Notes: generated from the letters alone by a model not told the origin. Shown: positions 46,135 to 54,679, counted from the first letter of the stretch. The stretch: DNA of 64,000 bases from Cesiribacteraceae bacterium YIM B00369 (GCA_017948555.1 JAFMYY010000004.1:228878-292877); one strand, 5' to 3'. Numbers and translations are program-made.

Positions 46135-47431
46135 AATAACAGGCTTATTTTTCAGTCTGCTCCTTCTTTTCAGTATTCAGACACAGGCTTTCCATAAGTG
46201 CCGGCATACCCTGGGCCCTGATCAGTTTGAGGCTGACGGTGAACGTATGAAGGTTCAGCCCGGTGATACGGTATGTATTGAAGCCGGCAGAAGGCCTTTC
46301 CTGAGGCTGGAGAACTTCAGGGGCTCCGCAGAAAAGCCAATTGTATTTATAAACTGCAAAGGGAAAGTTACCCTTGGTGGCCCGGCAGTCAATGATGGCA
46401 TTAAACTGCTCGGCAGCCGGTATATACGGCTTACCGGCTCAGGTACTCCGGAGCTGCATCAATATGGCATCCATATTGTGGAATCCAAACCCGGCAGCCA
46501 GGGCATAGCCATTACCCGCTTTACTTCCGATGTGGAAATTGACCATATTGAAATTGAAAAAGCCGGTTTTGCAGGTATAATGGCAAAAACAGATCCTTAC
46601 TGCGACGGATCGGCAGACAGGGGTGAGTTTACTATGTATAATGTGCACCTGCACGATAATTATATTCACGATGTAAAAGGGGAAGGTATTTACCTGGGCA
46701 ACAGTTTTTATACAGGAACAAAGGTGTATTGCGATAGCTTTCATCTTCCCCATGAGGTAAAAGGGGTAAGGGTTTACAATAATATTGTGGAAAATACCGG
46801 CTGGGAAGCCATACAGGTAGGATCTGCCACCGAAGACTGCGAGATATACAATAACAAAATAAGGAATTACGGAGCTGAAAATAAAAGCTCCCAGAATAAT
46901 GGTATACAGCTTGGTTTGGGCACTACCGGCAGGGTGTATAATAATTTTATAAAAGAAGGAAAAGGTGCCGCAATTGTAATACAGGGAACAGGAGATAATT
47001 TCATTTACAACAACATTATTATTTCTCCCGGGGCAGAGGCTTTTAATATAAACACCAGGGAGCCTGAACCGGGAAAAGGAGTATATATTCTTAATAATAC
47101 GGTAATAGATGCCCGCCATGCTGTAATCAAAGAGCATGTAAACCCCGCTCAGAACAATGTATTTTTTAATAACCTCATTACAGGCAGCACTTCATCCTGG
47201 AACCAGCTGAAACCTTATACCGACTGGAAACTGGAAAATAATTTACTGAGCGATGTACCTGATATTCTTTTTGTAAATAGCGCAAAGGAAGATTTCAGGC
47301 TAAAAAAAGGCAGTAAAGCAATTGATACAGGTAAGGACGTTAGCTCTTACGGTGTAGATAAAGATTATTGTGGGAATAAAAGGCCACGGGGGAAAGCTTA
47401 TGACCCGGGGGCTATAGAATACATCCCGTAA
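46124..47431 (+). CDS. secreted right-handed beta-helix protein, short paralogue
   Basis: A 435-aa protein with a signal peptide (residues 1-20, ending near IQTQA) and a parallel beta-helix. It is closely similar to the N-terminal 430 residues of the T9SS protein at 32702: both share AGIMAKTDP-x-CDGSADRG, GEGIYLGNSFY, VKGVRVYNNIV, SQNNGIQLGLGTTG and the ending around IDxGKDVS. It lacks the PKD repeats, the malectin-like domain and the T9SS signal, so it may stay in the periplasm or leave by another route. The start at 46124 overlaps the GT-C stop; an in-frame GTG at 45962 lies deep inside that gene and is rejected. A polysaccharide lyase or epimerase role is inferred. Confidence 0.88.
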   Translation: MINRITGLFFSLLLLFSIQTQAFHKCRHTLGPDQFEADGERMKVQPGDTVCIEAGRRPFLRLENFRGSAEKPIVFINCKGKVTLGGPAVNDGIKLLGSRYIRLTGSGTPELHQYGIHIVESKPGSQGIAITRFTSDVEIDHIEIEKAGFAGIMAKTDPYCDGSADRGEFTMYNVHLHDNYIHDVKGEGIYLGNSFYTGTKVYCDSFHLPHEVKGVRVYNNIVENTGWEAIQVGSATEDCEIYNNKIRNYGAENKSSQNNGIQLGLGTTGRVYNNFIKEGKGAAIVIQGTGDNFIYNNIIISPGAEAFNINTREPEPGKGVYILNNTVIDARHAVIKEHVNPAQNNVFFNNLITGSTSSWNQLKPYTDWKLENNLLSDVPDILFVNSAKEDFRLKKGSKAIDTGKDVSSYGVDKDYCGNKRPRGKAYDPGAIEYIP

Positions 47432-47435
47432 AAGG

Positions 47436-47583
47436 ATTTTTTAAAACCGGAAACTGAAAGAAATTTTCTTCATATTCAATGCTCAGCCGTTGCCTGGTTA
47501 TAGAAAGTCCGGAAATAGTTAATATTCTTAATCTACATAAAAGTTTTAATTCCTCAATCTTTCTGTTTCCGGTTTTAAAAAAT
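47436..47583. repeat. 148-bp element bounded by 26-bp inverted repeats
   Basis: The left arm (47436-47461) and right arm (47558-47583) are reverse complements at 25 of 26 positions around a 96-bp non-coding centre. Each arm contains TTTTTTAAAACCGGAAAC. No obvious target-site duplication flanks it. It could be a MITE-like element or a long RNA stem after the beta-helix gene. Confidence 0.7.
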
Positions 47584-47719
47584 TAAGATCTTCACCCCGG
47601 CAAAAGTACAGGCTGTAAATCCCTGAAATAAGATTTTTTAAACAAAGTATTGCCCTCCCTTGTAAAAGCTATAGTCATACTATGTGCAGTAGCAGATAAA
47701 TAATCTTAAAAATAAAACT

Positions 47720-49096
47720 ATGAGCTTCAGTTTTGGAAACCTTTTTTTTGTAGATAAAGAAATGTTTTCGGAAGAAAAACAGTGTAAGCACGAAGAGCAT
47801 CATAAAAAAACAGCCTGGGTTTACTACTGTACAATGGTTTTGGGATTCTGGCTTATTGCGTCTCCTCCTACATTTGGGTATAAAGTACCTGCAATGATAT
47901 GGAGCGACATTTTATCAGGATTTTTTTTGATTGCTCTTAGTTATTTTGCATTGAAACCTTATAAATTATGGGCGCAGTGGGGAATTGTATTTGTGGGAGT
48001 CTGGCTGCTTCTGGCCCCAATGCTTTTCTGGGCGGAGAAAGGTGCCGGTTTTCAGGGAGATTTTTTAATAGGGACTCTTGCAGTAGCATTTGCCATTGTA
48101 ATTCCACGGCAACCGGGCATAAAATTATTTGCACAACCGGGGCCTAATGTTCCGGCAGGCTGGAATTATAATCCATCTTCCTGGAACCAGCGGGTACCGG
48201 TAATCCTTTTTGCCTGGGCCGGCTTTTTTGTGGCACGCTATATGGGTGCCTTCCAGTTTGGCTTTATAGATACTGTCTGGGATCCTTTTTTTGGCGATGG
48301 TACCCGGAAAGTGCTCACCTCAGATGTATCCCATTCCTTCCCTGTATCAGATGCCACATTAGGCGCCTTTTCTTATATAATGGATGTTTTGTTCGGCTAT
48401 GCCGGAGGCACCCACCGCTGGCGTACAATGCCTTGGGTGGTAATTATTTTTGGTATTATGATTATTCCACTTGGTATTGTTAGCATTACCCTTGTAATCC
48501 TTCAACCGGTAGCCGTAGGCCATTGGTGCTCCCTTTGCCTTACAAGTGCCATGATCTCCCTTATTATGATTCCTTTTACCATTGATGAAGTATTGGCAAC
48601 GATACAAATGATGAAAAAGGAAAAAAAGAGGGGAAAGTCTTATTGGGAGCTCCTCTGGTTTGGCGGCACCATGGAAGGAGGCAGTTTTGAAGAAAAGAAA
48701 GACCCATCCACTTTGCTTGAACACACTTTAAAGGAAGTTTCAGGGGATATTTTACTCCGCCCCTGGAACCTGTTTATTATTATGCTTACAGGTATGTGGG
48801 TTATGGCTGCCCCGGGAGTATTAGGGTATACGGGCACCATTGCTGACAGTAACCACCTTGCCGGTGCTATAGTAGTAACCTTTGCGGTTATAGCAATGTC
48901 TGAGGTGGCACGTTCTCTTCGCTTTTTAAATATTTTGTTTGGCCTCTGGCTCATCGCCGCCCCCTGGATATTAGGTACAGAGAATGATACTGCCATGTGG
49001 AATGGAATCATTACAGGAATTGTCCTAATTGCATTATCCTTCCCTAAAGGAAAAGTTGAGGATAAAAGAGGTAGCTTTGACAAATATATTGTCTGA
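47720..49096 (+). CDS. SPW-repeat / vitamin K epoxide reductase-like fusion protein
   Basis: A membrane protein of 458 aa with about 11 helices. Two SPW-type segments at each end (WLIASPPTFGY, WLLLAPMLFW, WVMAAPGVLGY, WLIAAPWILG) flank a central VKOR-like domain (about 160-300). The domain holds one redox pair, Cys270 and Cys273 (HWCSLC), at the usual place next to a helix. The first Cys pair of classical VKOR is absent; the matching loop reads SDVSHSFPVSDATLGAFSYI. It may pass electrons from quinones to a thiol partner or may have lost that function. The N-terminus is rich in His, Lys and Glu. No partner DsbA-like gene is adjacent. Confidence 0.82.
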   Translation: MSFSFGNLFFVDKEMFSEEKQCKHEEHHKKTAWVYYCTMVLGFWLIASPPTFGYKVPAMIWSDILSGFFLIALSYFALKPYKLWAQWGIVFVGVWLLLAPMLFWAEKGAGFQGDFLIGTLAVAFAIVIPRQPGIKLFAQPGPNVPAGWNYNPSSWNQRVPVILFAWAGFFVARYMGAFQFGFIDTVWDPFFGDGTRKVLTSDVSHSFPVSDATLGAFSYIMDVLFGYAGGTHRWRTMPWVVIIFGIMIIPLGIVSITLVILQPVAVGHWCSLCLTSAMISLIMIPFTIDEVLATIQMMKKEKKRGKSYWELLWFGGTMEGGSFEEKKDPSTLLEHTLKEVSGDILLRPWNLFIIMLTGMWVMAAPGVLGYTGTIADSNHLAGAIVVTFAVIAMSEVARSLRFLNILFGLWLIAAPWILGTENDTAMWNGIITGIVLIALSFPKGKVEDKRGSFDKYIV

Positions 49097-49158
49097 GCAC
49101 TTTATATGCGCATCTTTCTTCATGACCTGAATCCCGGCTACTATTATACTTCTAAACT

Positions 49159-50286
49159 TCATGCCCCGCGCATATTAAACAGGATAATCATTCCGGCTAT
49201 ATAAAACAGAACTACAAGAAGGGAATCAAACCCCAGGCGAAAGAATGTTTTTTTAAACCTGATGGTTAATCCAATCTGATAAATACAGGTAAGCAGGATG
49301 CCCAAAACAGCTCCTGCTGCTGCAAAGCTTCCTACCTCATCCAGAGCAGGCCCTTCGAAGTGAAGCAGATCAACCAGTAACACCAGACCTACATTAAGCA
49401 AATTGGTGCCAAAGATATTACTGAAAGCCATCCGGTACCTTTTAAGCTTTGCAGCACTAATGGTGGTACTTAGCTCAGGTAAGGAAGTGGAAAGACCAAC
49501 AAAGAAATAACCCATAAAGCCGGAGCCTATTCCTGTCTGTTCAGCTATTGCATCGGCTGAGTTTGACACAAAAAAACCTCCCGCCAATATGCCAATTGCA
49601 GAAAGCAGCGACAACAGTCCTGTTTTTGAAAGCAATATTTCAGAGGCCTTTCTTTTTTCCTGTGGCTCAGCACTCTCCTGATTCTCCTTCTCCTCTTTGT
49701 CTTTTTCCATTTCTCTTACTCTTTCGGAGACAATAGATTTTACCTGACCTATACTTTCTCTTTCTTCGGGTTCGGTAAGCCACCACTTCATCCTTTTAAA
49801 GTAGTTGATAACAAAAAAAAGCCCCACATAAGCACCAAACAGAACCAGTGACCATACCCCCACATGAAAAACAGCCATATCCTGATAAAGAATGGCTATT
49901 ACGGCTAATGCAAGTAAAAAAGACAGGCAATTAGCCTGCAGCCTTGACACAGGGTTGTTCAGGGAACCGCTAAGAGAGGTGTTTTTAATCAGGGCGTCCC
50001 CTGCTGCCAGCACAGTAATTTGTAAGGCAATACTGCCAAATAAGTTATTTACAGCCAGCGAGACATTATCAGCAAGTGTGGCAGACAAGGTTGTTGCCAC
50101 TTCGGGCAGAGAAGTAATAACGGCCAATCCTAAGGTACCGATAAAAACTTCCGAAATTCCTGTTTTTTCAATTATTTTATCTGCATACTTAGATAGCCGT
50201 ACACCGGCTCCCCAAACCAGGGCTACTGATAAAGCAAAAATAACAATATTCCATACCAGCGGAAGGTCCTGAAGATTGAAGATCAT
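49159..50286 (-). CDS. CaCA-family cation antiporter (Na/Ca or Ca/H type)
   Basis: A 375-aa membrane exchanger with ten or eleven helices. The two inverted alpha-repeats are visible: GLAVITSLPEVATTLSA with VNNLFGSIALQ in the first half, and VGLSTSLPELSTTISA with FSNIFGTNLLN in the second. These hold the acidic cation-binding residues (SLPE). A charged cytoplasmic loop of about 60 residues, rich in Glu, Lys and Arg, separates the halves. The ion cannot be fixed from sequence; calcium with sodium or proton is usual, and manganese is possible. The start codon lies at the edge of a 15-bp inverted repeat (50286-50325), suggesting control at the start of translation. Confidence 0.9.
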   Translation of the reverse strand: MIFNLQDLPLVWNIVIFALSVALVWGAGVRLSKYADKIIEKTGISEVFIGTLGLAVITSLPEVATTLSATLADNVSLAVNNLFGSIALQITVLAAGDALIKNTSLSGSLNNPVSRLQANCLSFLLALAVIAILYQDMAVFHVGVWSLVLFGAYVGLFFVINYFKRMKWWLTEPEERESIGQVKSIVSERVREMEKDKEEKENQESAEPQEKRKASEILLSKTGLLSLLSAIGILAGGFFVSNSADAIAEQTGIGSGFMGYFFVGLSTSLPELSTTISAAKLKRYRMAFSNIFGTNLLNVGLVLLVDLLHFEGPALDEVGSFAAAGAVLGILLTCIYQIGLTIRFKKTFFRLGFDSLLVVLFYIAGMIILFNMRGA

Positions 50287-50325
50287 ATTTATTGTTTAAG
50301 TCTGTTTCACCTTAAACAATAAATA
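50286..50325 (-). promoter_or_regulatory. 15-bp inverted repeat over the antiporter start codon
   Basis: TATTTATTGTTTAAG (50286-50300) and its exact reverse complement (50311-50325) flank a 10-nt loop. In the minus-strand mRNA the hairpin ends on the first base of the ATG, so folding would cover the ribosome binding region. It could equally be a DNA operator. Confidence 0.65.
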
Positions 50326-50415
50326 AAAACCTGTTTGGTTATCTTTTTTCAGATTTTTAAACCTCCGGAACCGCAATTCCGGTAAGATCTTGCAATCCCA
50401 AAGGCTCCGGCACTA

Positions 50416-50652
50416 TTATTTCCACTCAACTTTTAAATCTTTGATCATTACACCTCCGTATGCCGCATAAGCCCTTCCAAAATCAGCCGGCTGCCAGGTC
50501 GCTACTACTCCATACAAAACCAATATAACTCCACCAATTACCCCCAACCACCACGATTTACCTTCCCTGAGCCACAACCAGATTAAATATCCTCCTCCAA
50601 TTTCGCAAAGACCTGCAAGAACGAACAGGGTGATTGAGTATAGAATTTTCAT
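50416..50652 (-). CDS. YnfA-family small membrane protein, shortened C-terminus
   Basis: A 78-aa protein that matches the first three helices of YnfA/UPF0060 ([20 protein letters not shown], then [13 protein letters not shown]). Family members are about 105-110 aa with four helices. Here the conserved YAAYGGV is followed by only ten residues ([10 protein letters not shown]) and a stop, so the fourth helix is missing. The downstream DNA did not yield an obvious frameshifted remainder. The gene may be a decayed copy or a short variant. YnfA proteins are small transporters of unknown or cationic-drug substrates. A TAACTTTG -7 element lies about 28 bp upstream of the ATG. Confidence 0.72.
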   Translation of the reverse strand: MKILYSITLFVLAGLCEIGGGYLIWLWLREGKSWWLGVIGGVILVLYGVVATWQPADFGRAYAAYGGVMIKDLKVEWK

Positions 50653-50679
50653 TTATTTAACGTGTAATATGATGCAGCA

Positions 50680-50687
50680 CAAAGTTA
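50680..50687 (-). promoter_or_regulatory. candidate -7 element of the YnfA-like gene
   Basis: On the minus strand the bases read TAACTTTG, an exact TAnnTTTG match, placing the transcription start about 20 bp before the ATG at 50652. No good -33 TTG was found. Confidence 0.4.
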
Positions 50688-50781
50688 AGGAAAAGGGGAA
50701 AGCATTTGATTACGGTTCAAAATTAGTCCTGGGTTCTTCAGGAATCGGATAGTATTGGAATTTAATGTGGTAACACTAAAA

Positions 50782-50852
50782 ATGCGCTACAGCCAGTCCT
50801 TTCGGGAAAAATAATTTTTCCCTGATTTACAGGACCTGCAACTGCAGCGCAT
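50782..50852. repeat. nested palindrome downstream of the phosphoesterase gene
   Basis: Outer arms (50782-50799 and 50832-50852) start and end with ATGCGCT / AGCGCAT and continue with imperfect pairing (CAG..., TCC / GGA). A perfect inner hairpin GGGAAAAA-TAA-TTTTTCCC occupies 50804-50822. No T run follows on either strand, so it is not a standard terminator. It lies 45 bp after the stop of the metallophosphoesterase gene. Confidence 0.6.
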
Positions 50853-50896
50853 GTTCCGGATCTTTACAATTCAACCTTTTTACAAATTACCTTTGT

Positions 50897-52483
50897 TTAC
50901 TGTGCTGTTTCTTCAGCCTCAATCCTGTACCTGCTTTTCTGTACAAATGTTCTTCCAAACATATCTTTTGCTTTTACCTCAATTGTATGCTCTCCCGGAG
51001 ACAGGTTTGTTGGAATTTTCCCCCTCCACAAATGCCGGGATGTAACAGGATTATTTGGCCGCCTTCCCTGTATAAGTTCATCAGAAAAGTCCCAATCGTA
51101 TAACTTATAAAAATAAGCAGGATCATAATCCGGCTGGAAAACCATTCTGGTCCATTTACCCTCATCCACACGGTACATCAGTTCATCATCAGGGCTACCC
51201 ATAAAAAAGTTCACATAAATACCGGCCGTAGTTCTACCCTTATGCGGCACTACCTTGGGTGCAAATATTTCCATCCTGTAATCTTCAGGATATCCGGCTA
51301 CTTTATAATCTATAGTATATTCATTTCCTTTAAAATTTAAAAAAGCATATCCTTTAGGAGTACCATCGCGCATAGTTGATTCAGGTATTCCATCTTTATT
51401 TAACTTTCCTGAATACCAGTCACCCGATGTGGTGCCGGCATTATAATGATGATGTGGTTTATCCTGCTTCCATCCATCTTTTCTGGAAAAGAAATCCTGC
51501 TTCTGAATATGAGTATGGGCGGAAAGAGACAATGTGTGTGGAAATTCTTCAAGAAGATCAAAAAGGCGCTGTCTGTCCTCATCCCTGAAATCATCATTAT
51601 CAGGTTCGCTTAGTGGGATGTGGAAGGCCAGAACCACCAGGTAGTCTTTAGGCACATACTTCAGGTCATTTTCCACGAAGTCAAGCTGATCTTTTCTAAA
51701 ACCGCCCCAATAACCTTTTCCATCCCTTGGATCCGGATAGAGCACATCATCAAGCACAATAAAGTGCACCTTTCCGTAATTGAAGGCATAATTGGCCGGC
51801 CCGAAATGAGCCTCATAAGTTTCATCAGACAAAGAATCTGCCTCAGCATCGAAGTTCAGGTCATGATTGCCCAGCAGGTTAAACCATGGGATTCCTGCTT
51901 TCTTTACAGCCTGAATGTAAGGGTTAAAAAGAGCCAGGTCATTTCCAACCAGGTCTCCAAGACTTAAGCCAAAAGAAACTCCCTCAATTCCTTCCACTTC
52001 CTGCACTACTCCACGACTAAAAAAATCCACTTCCTCTTTTGTGTATGGCTGAGGGTCACCAAAAATGAGTACTTTAAAATCCTCCCCATTATTTGTTGGT
52101 GTCAATGCAAAATCTAAAGATCGGGGAAGTTTAGATGTTGGCTTAACTCCTGGAAATTTTAATTCAGGAGATCCATGTGGCTTGTGCAAATAATAAAACT
52201 GAGGCTGATTGTTTTCATTAACCGCTGGTTTATATCCGGAAGGAGTAATTACGAAAATTGAATTATCATTCCCAACAGGCAGCTCGTAACGGCCCTTTTC
52301 ATTGGTCAGGACAACTTCCTGCCCGTTAGAAACGGCTACGTTCGCTAAACCTTTCTCCCGCCCTTCTTTTTTTCCGTTAGAATTAGTGTCCTCAAATACA
52401 TAACCTGTTGCGCTTGTTTGTGCCTGAATGTTAAAAGAGAAACATAAACCGGCTATAGCAATAAGGAATACTGGTTTTTTCAT
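50897..52483 (-). CDS. exported calcineurin-like metallophosphoesterase
   Basis: A 528-aa exported enzyme. Signal peptide residues 1-21 (MKKPVFLI to NIQAQ) are followed by a small SdrB-like beta domain with DTNSNGKKEGRE, the dinuclear-metal phosphoesterase core (FGDPQPY, SLGDLVGND, GNHDLNF, AFHIPL, SAHTHIQ), and a C-terminal beta domain. All metal ligands of the calcineurin-like fold are visible. Such proteins with N- and C-terminal accessory domains occur in Bacteroidota SusCD loci and cleave phosphomonoesters or phosphodiesters. It is the last gene of the minus-strand locus, 42 bp after an EEP-family gene. The ATG at 52483 gives the better signal peptide; another lies at 52492. Confidence 0.9.
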   Translation of the reverse strand: MKKPVFLIAIAGLCFSFNIQAQTSATGYVFEDTNSNGKKEGREKGLANVAVSNGQEVVLTNEKGRYELPVGNDNSIFVITPSGYKPAVNENNQPQFYYLHKPHGSPELKFPGVKPTSKLPRSLDFALTPTNNGEDFKVLIFGDPQPYTKEEVDFFSRGVVQEVEGIEGVSFGLSLGDLVGNDLALFNPYIQAVKKAGIPWFNLLGNHDLNFDAEADSLSDETYEAHFGPANYAFNYGKVHFIVLDDVLYPDPRDGKGYWGGFRKDQLDFVENDLKYVPKDYLVVLAFHIPLSEPDNDDFRDEDRQRLFDLLEEFPHTLSLSAHTHIQKQDFFSRKDGWKQDKPHHHYNAGTTSGDWYSGKLNKDGIPESTMRDGTPKGYAFLNFKGNEYTIDYKVAGYPEDYRMEIFAPKVVPHKGRTTAGIYVNFFMGSPDDELMYRVDEGKWTRMVFQPDYDPAYFYKLYDWDFSDELIQGRRPNNPVTSRHLWRGKIPTNLSPGEHTIEVKAKDMFGRTFVQKSRYRIEAEETAQ

Positions 52484-52525
52484 GGTAAACATTTATATTC
52501 TTGGTGATGATGTTAAATTATTTTC

Positions 52526-53452
52526 TCAATTTTTTGACAATTCCAGTTTTGTAAGCACTGGTAAATGGTCAGACGGGTAGATTTCATCTTTTGAATTATC
52601 TAAAGTATGGTACTCTAAAACCTGAAAGTGTTCACTGGTGAAGATATAGTCAATTCGCCAGTTCAATTCCCTGTTCCAGTCCATTCCGTTAAAAGTACCC
52701 ACCGGACCTGATGGAGATTGGAGGCTAACCTCTCTGCTATCTTTCATAAAATCTGTAAATACCTTAACAGGAGGGTTTTGTGGAGCAGTATTCATATCCC
52801 CTGCAAGAATAAACGGATTATTTCCTGCTATTTCCTGTATCTTTTTTCTGATCAGTTTTGCCGCTTCCAGCCTGGCAACGCTGCCATGGTGGTCCAGATG
52901 AGTATTAAAAACATAAAACTTCCGGCCTGTATGCCTGTCGTACAGCTTTGCCCAGTTACAAATTCTCAAAACGGCAGCATCCCAGCTTTTAGAAGGTACA
53001 TCAGGAGTTTCAGACATCCAGAACCTCCCCCAGGCTTCCTGCCGGAAGCGTTCCTTTTTATAATAAATAGCAACAAACTCTCCTTTGCCATTGGTTTTTC
53101 CCTCGTTTCTGGAAACACCAATTTTGTAGAAACCCGTTGCCCTGCATATATCCTCTCCCTGGTTGAGGTAATCTTCCTGGGCACATAAAACATCAATCTT
53201 TTGAGAACGAATCAAAGAAATAACCTCACTTTTGCGTTCTTGCCAGGAGTAGCCCTTTGGCCTGCCCGGATCATCCTGCAGGATATTGTAGCTCATTACG
53301 TTAAAATAAAGTGATTCAGATAAAGAATCCTGTTTGGGTAAGGCAGGAGTAGCTGCCTGCTCCGGCTCATTGTTGCAGGAAAACAGGAAAGCGAATCCAA
53401 AAAGGAGCCGGAGGAAAGCAACTGATCCGGTTAATTCAATGGGCGTGTGCAC
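52526..53452 (-). CDS. lipoprotein EEP-family phosphodiesterase/nuclease, intact
   Basis: An endonuclease/exonuclease/phosphatase-fold lipoprotein of 308 aa. The signal peptide ends in a lipobox (FLFSC, Cys26). All catalytic motifs are present: VMSYNI with Asn56, AQEDY with Glu93, NTHLDHHG, AGDMNTAP, WRIDYIFTSE and PSDHLPV. Family members cleave phosphodiesters in DNA, RNA, sphingomyelin or inositol phosphates with Mg. The start is the GTG at 53450-53452, as no in-frame ATG precedes the signal peptide; this is the least certain part. It lies 51 bp after the PLD-like gene. Among the three EEP proteins in this locus it is the only one with a full active site. Confidence 0.88.
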   Translation of the reverse strand: MHTPIELTGSVAFLRLLFGFAFLFSCNNEPEQAATPALPKQDSLSESLYFNVMSYNILQDDPGRPKGYSWQERKSEVISLIRSQKIDVLCAQEDYLNQGEDICRATGFYKIGVSRNEGKTNGKGEFVAIYYKKERFRQEAWGRFWMSETPDVPSKSWDAAVLRICNWAKLYDRHTGRKFYVFNTHLDHHGSVARLEAAKLIRKKIQEIAGNNPFILAGDMNTAPQNPPVKVFTDFMKDSREVSLQSPSGPVGTFNGMDWNRELNWRIDYIFTSEHFQVLEYHTLDNSKDEIYPSDHLPVLTKLELSKN

Positions 53453-53503
53453 TATAAATATTCTGGAAAGTCTGACTTCATTAAAATTTACCGGATCCCG
53501 GTT

Positions 53504-54670
53504 TTATTCCGGTACAGCTAATAACTTTTGGTAAGTATCTTCATATACTTTAAAAAGCTGTTCATTTTCTTTTATCAGCAGAATTGTTTCATTATTGTAG
53601 CGCAGGGCATTTCGGGTATAATTATGCGATCCCGTTACAATAAGACTCGATTTGCTGCCATTCCAGCTACCTTTTATAAGCATAAACTTTGAGTGGATAT
53701 TTGTTCTGGAATAAACTTTTATATTAGCCCCTTTTTCAATCATTTTTTCCAGGCGATTCTGAATTTCCGTACTTGCGCCCCCATGTTTGGTAATTACTTC
53801 CACAGTTGCCCCCCGGGCCAAAAGTTCTTCCAGTTTCTCCACAATATTCATCCTGGTATTGGTCCAGAGCGACATTCCTATTTTAATAGTTGCGGAAGAA
53901 GGATCATCAATTCCATTCAAAATTTCAATGATGGTATCTCCTCCATAAAATCCTCCAAACCTTCTTTTTGGGAAAAAGAATGCAGAAATTCCCGCTTCAG
54001 GATCATTGAATTCTTTATAATAATAATTTACCATTCCTTCTGAAGCATTTGTTTTCATATCCTCCCAGTATTTAACAAAGGCATCGTACAACCCCTCATG
54101 ACTAATAGTAATTGCATCCTGAACTTTTCGTGTATCGGAAATTGTCCAGTTATGAGATGTCTGAAAAACAAGATTAACTGCTTTTCCGGAATAAGTATTT
54201 ACTTCAGAAAAAAGAGCAAATTTGTTATGATTAATGGCTATACTACCGGCATCATTGTCTATCAGGACAATTTCAGCATTGGATTTTAAAGATCGTTTCA
54301 GGTCATTAATTGCCCCCATATTTTCTGCATAACTATCTTCAGAACTCATATCCACCATAATATGCAGCTTTACTCCTCTTTCTCCCGCAACCTTAAGAGA
54401 CCTTATTAAATTAGGGTAACTAAAGCCTGCAACAGAAAGGTGAATGGAAGCATTCTCCGGACTGGCATCTATTAAGGATAGTAACCTGTCCATAATAACA
54501 GTGGAAGATTCCCTGTTCGCCACCTTATGCGTTTCCGTAAAAATAGCCTCAGGAAGAGAAATCATAGCCCTGGATTCCTTTTCCATGCCAGTAACCAACT
54601 CATCCTTATCCTTACTACAGGCTACAAGGAACAGCAGAAAAACTATAAAATAATAATTAAATTTATTCAT
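53504..54670 (-). CDS. lipoprotein with two phospholipase D-like domains
   Basis: A 388-aa predicted lipoprotein (lipobox FLVAC, Cys18) with two PLD-like halves. The HxK motifs are HNKFALF near residue 149 and HSKFMLIKG near 339, each followed by a conserved SHNWT or SHNYT stretch. The Asp of the strict HxK(x4)D motif is replaced in both (Ser and Lys), but His, Lys and downstream Asn/Ser are kept, as in many bacterial PLD-like nucleases. It therefore probably acts on phosphodiester bonds of lipids or nucleic acids at the cell envelope. The ATG at 54670 is chosen; a GTG at 54682 lies within a hairpin. Gap to the upstream gene is 133 bp and contains two hairpins. Confidence 0.85.
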   Translation of the reverse strand: MNKFNYYFIVFLLFLVACSKDKDELVTGMEKESRAMISLPEAIFTETHKVANRESSTVIMDRLLSLIDASPENASIHLSVAGFSYPNLIRSLKVAGERGVKLHIMVDMSSEDSYAENMGAINDLKRSLKSNAEIVLIDNDAGSIAINHNKFALFSEVNTYSGKAVNLVFQTSHNWTISDTRKVQDAITISHEGLYDAFVKYWEDMKTNASEGMVNYYYKEFNDPEAGISAFFFPKRRFGGFYGGDTIIEILNGIDDPSSATIKIGMSLWTNTRMNIVEKLEELLARGATVEVITKHGGASTEIQNRLEKMIEKGANIKVYSRTNIHSKFMLIKGSWNGSKSSLIVTGSHNYTRNALRYNNETILLIKENEQLFKVYEDTYQKLLAVPE

Positions 54671-54679
54671 AAAACTCAC

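Noticed and set aside
46439..47137. A 232-codon open frame antisense to the second beta-helix gene (and a 123-codon one antisense to the first at 33143-33514)
   Set aside because: Both lie in the same relative frame opposite highly conserved paralogous coding regions, so the openness follows from shared codons. The encoded peptides are Ile/Tyr/Val-rich without known motifs.
49104..49175. ATATGCGC / GCGCATAT inverted repeat between the SPW/VKOR and antiporter genes
   Set aside because: The arms are only 8 bp with 56 bp between them, and one arm lies inside the antiporter coding region. This is plausible by chance.
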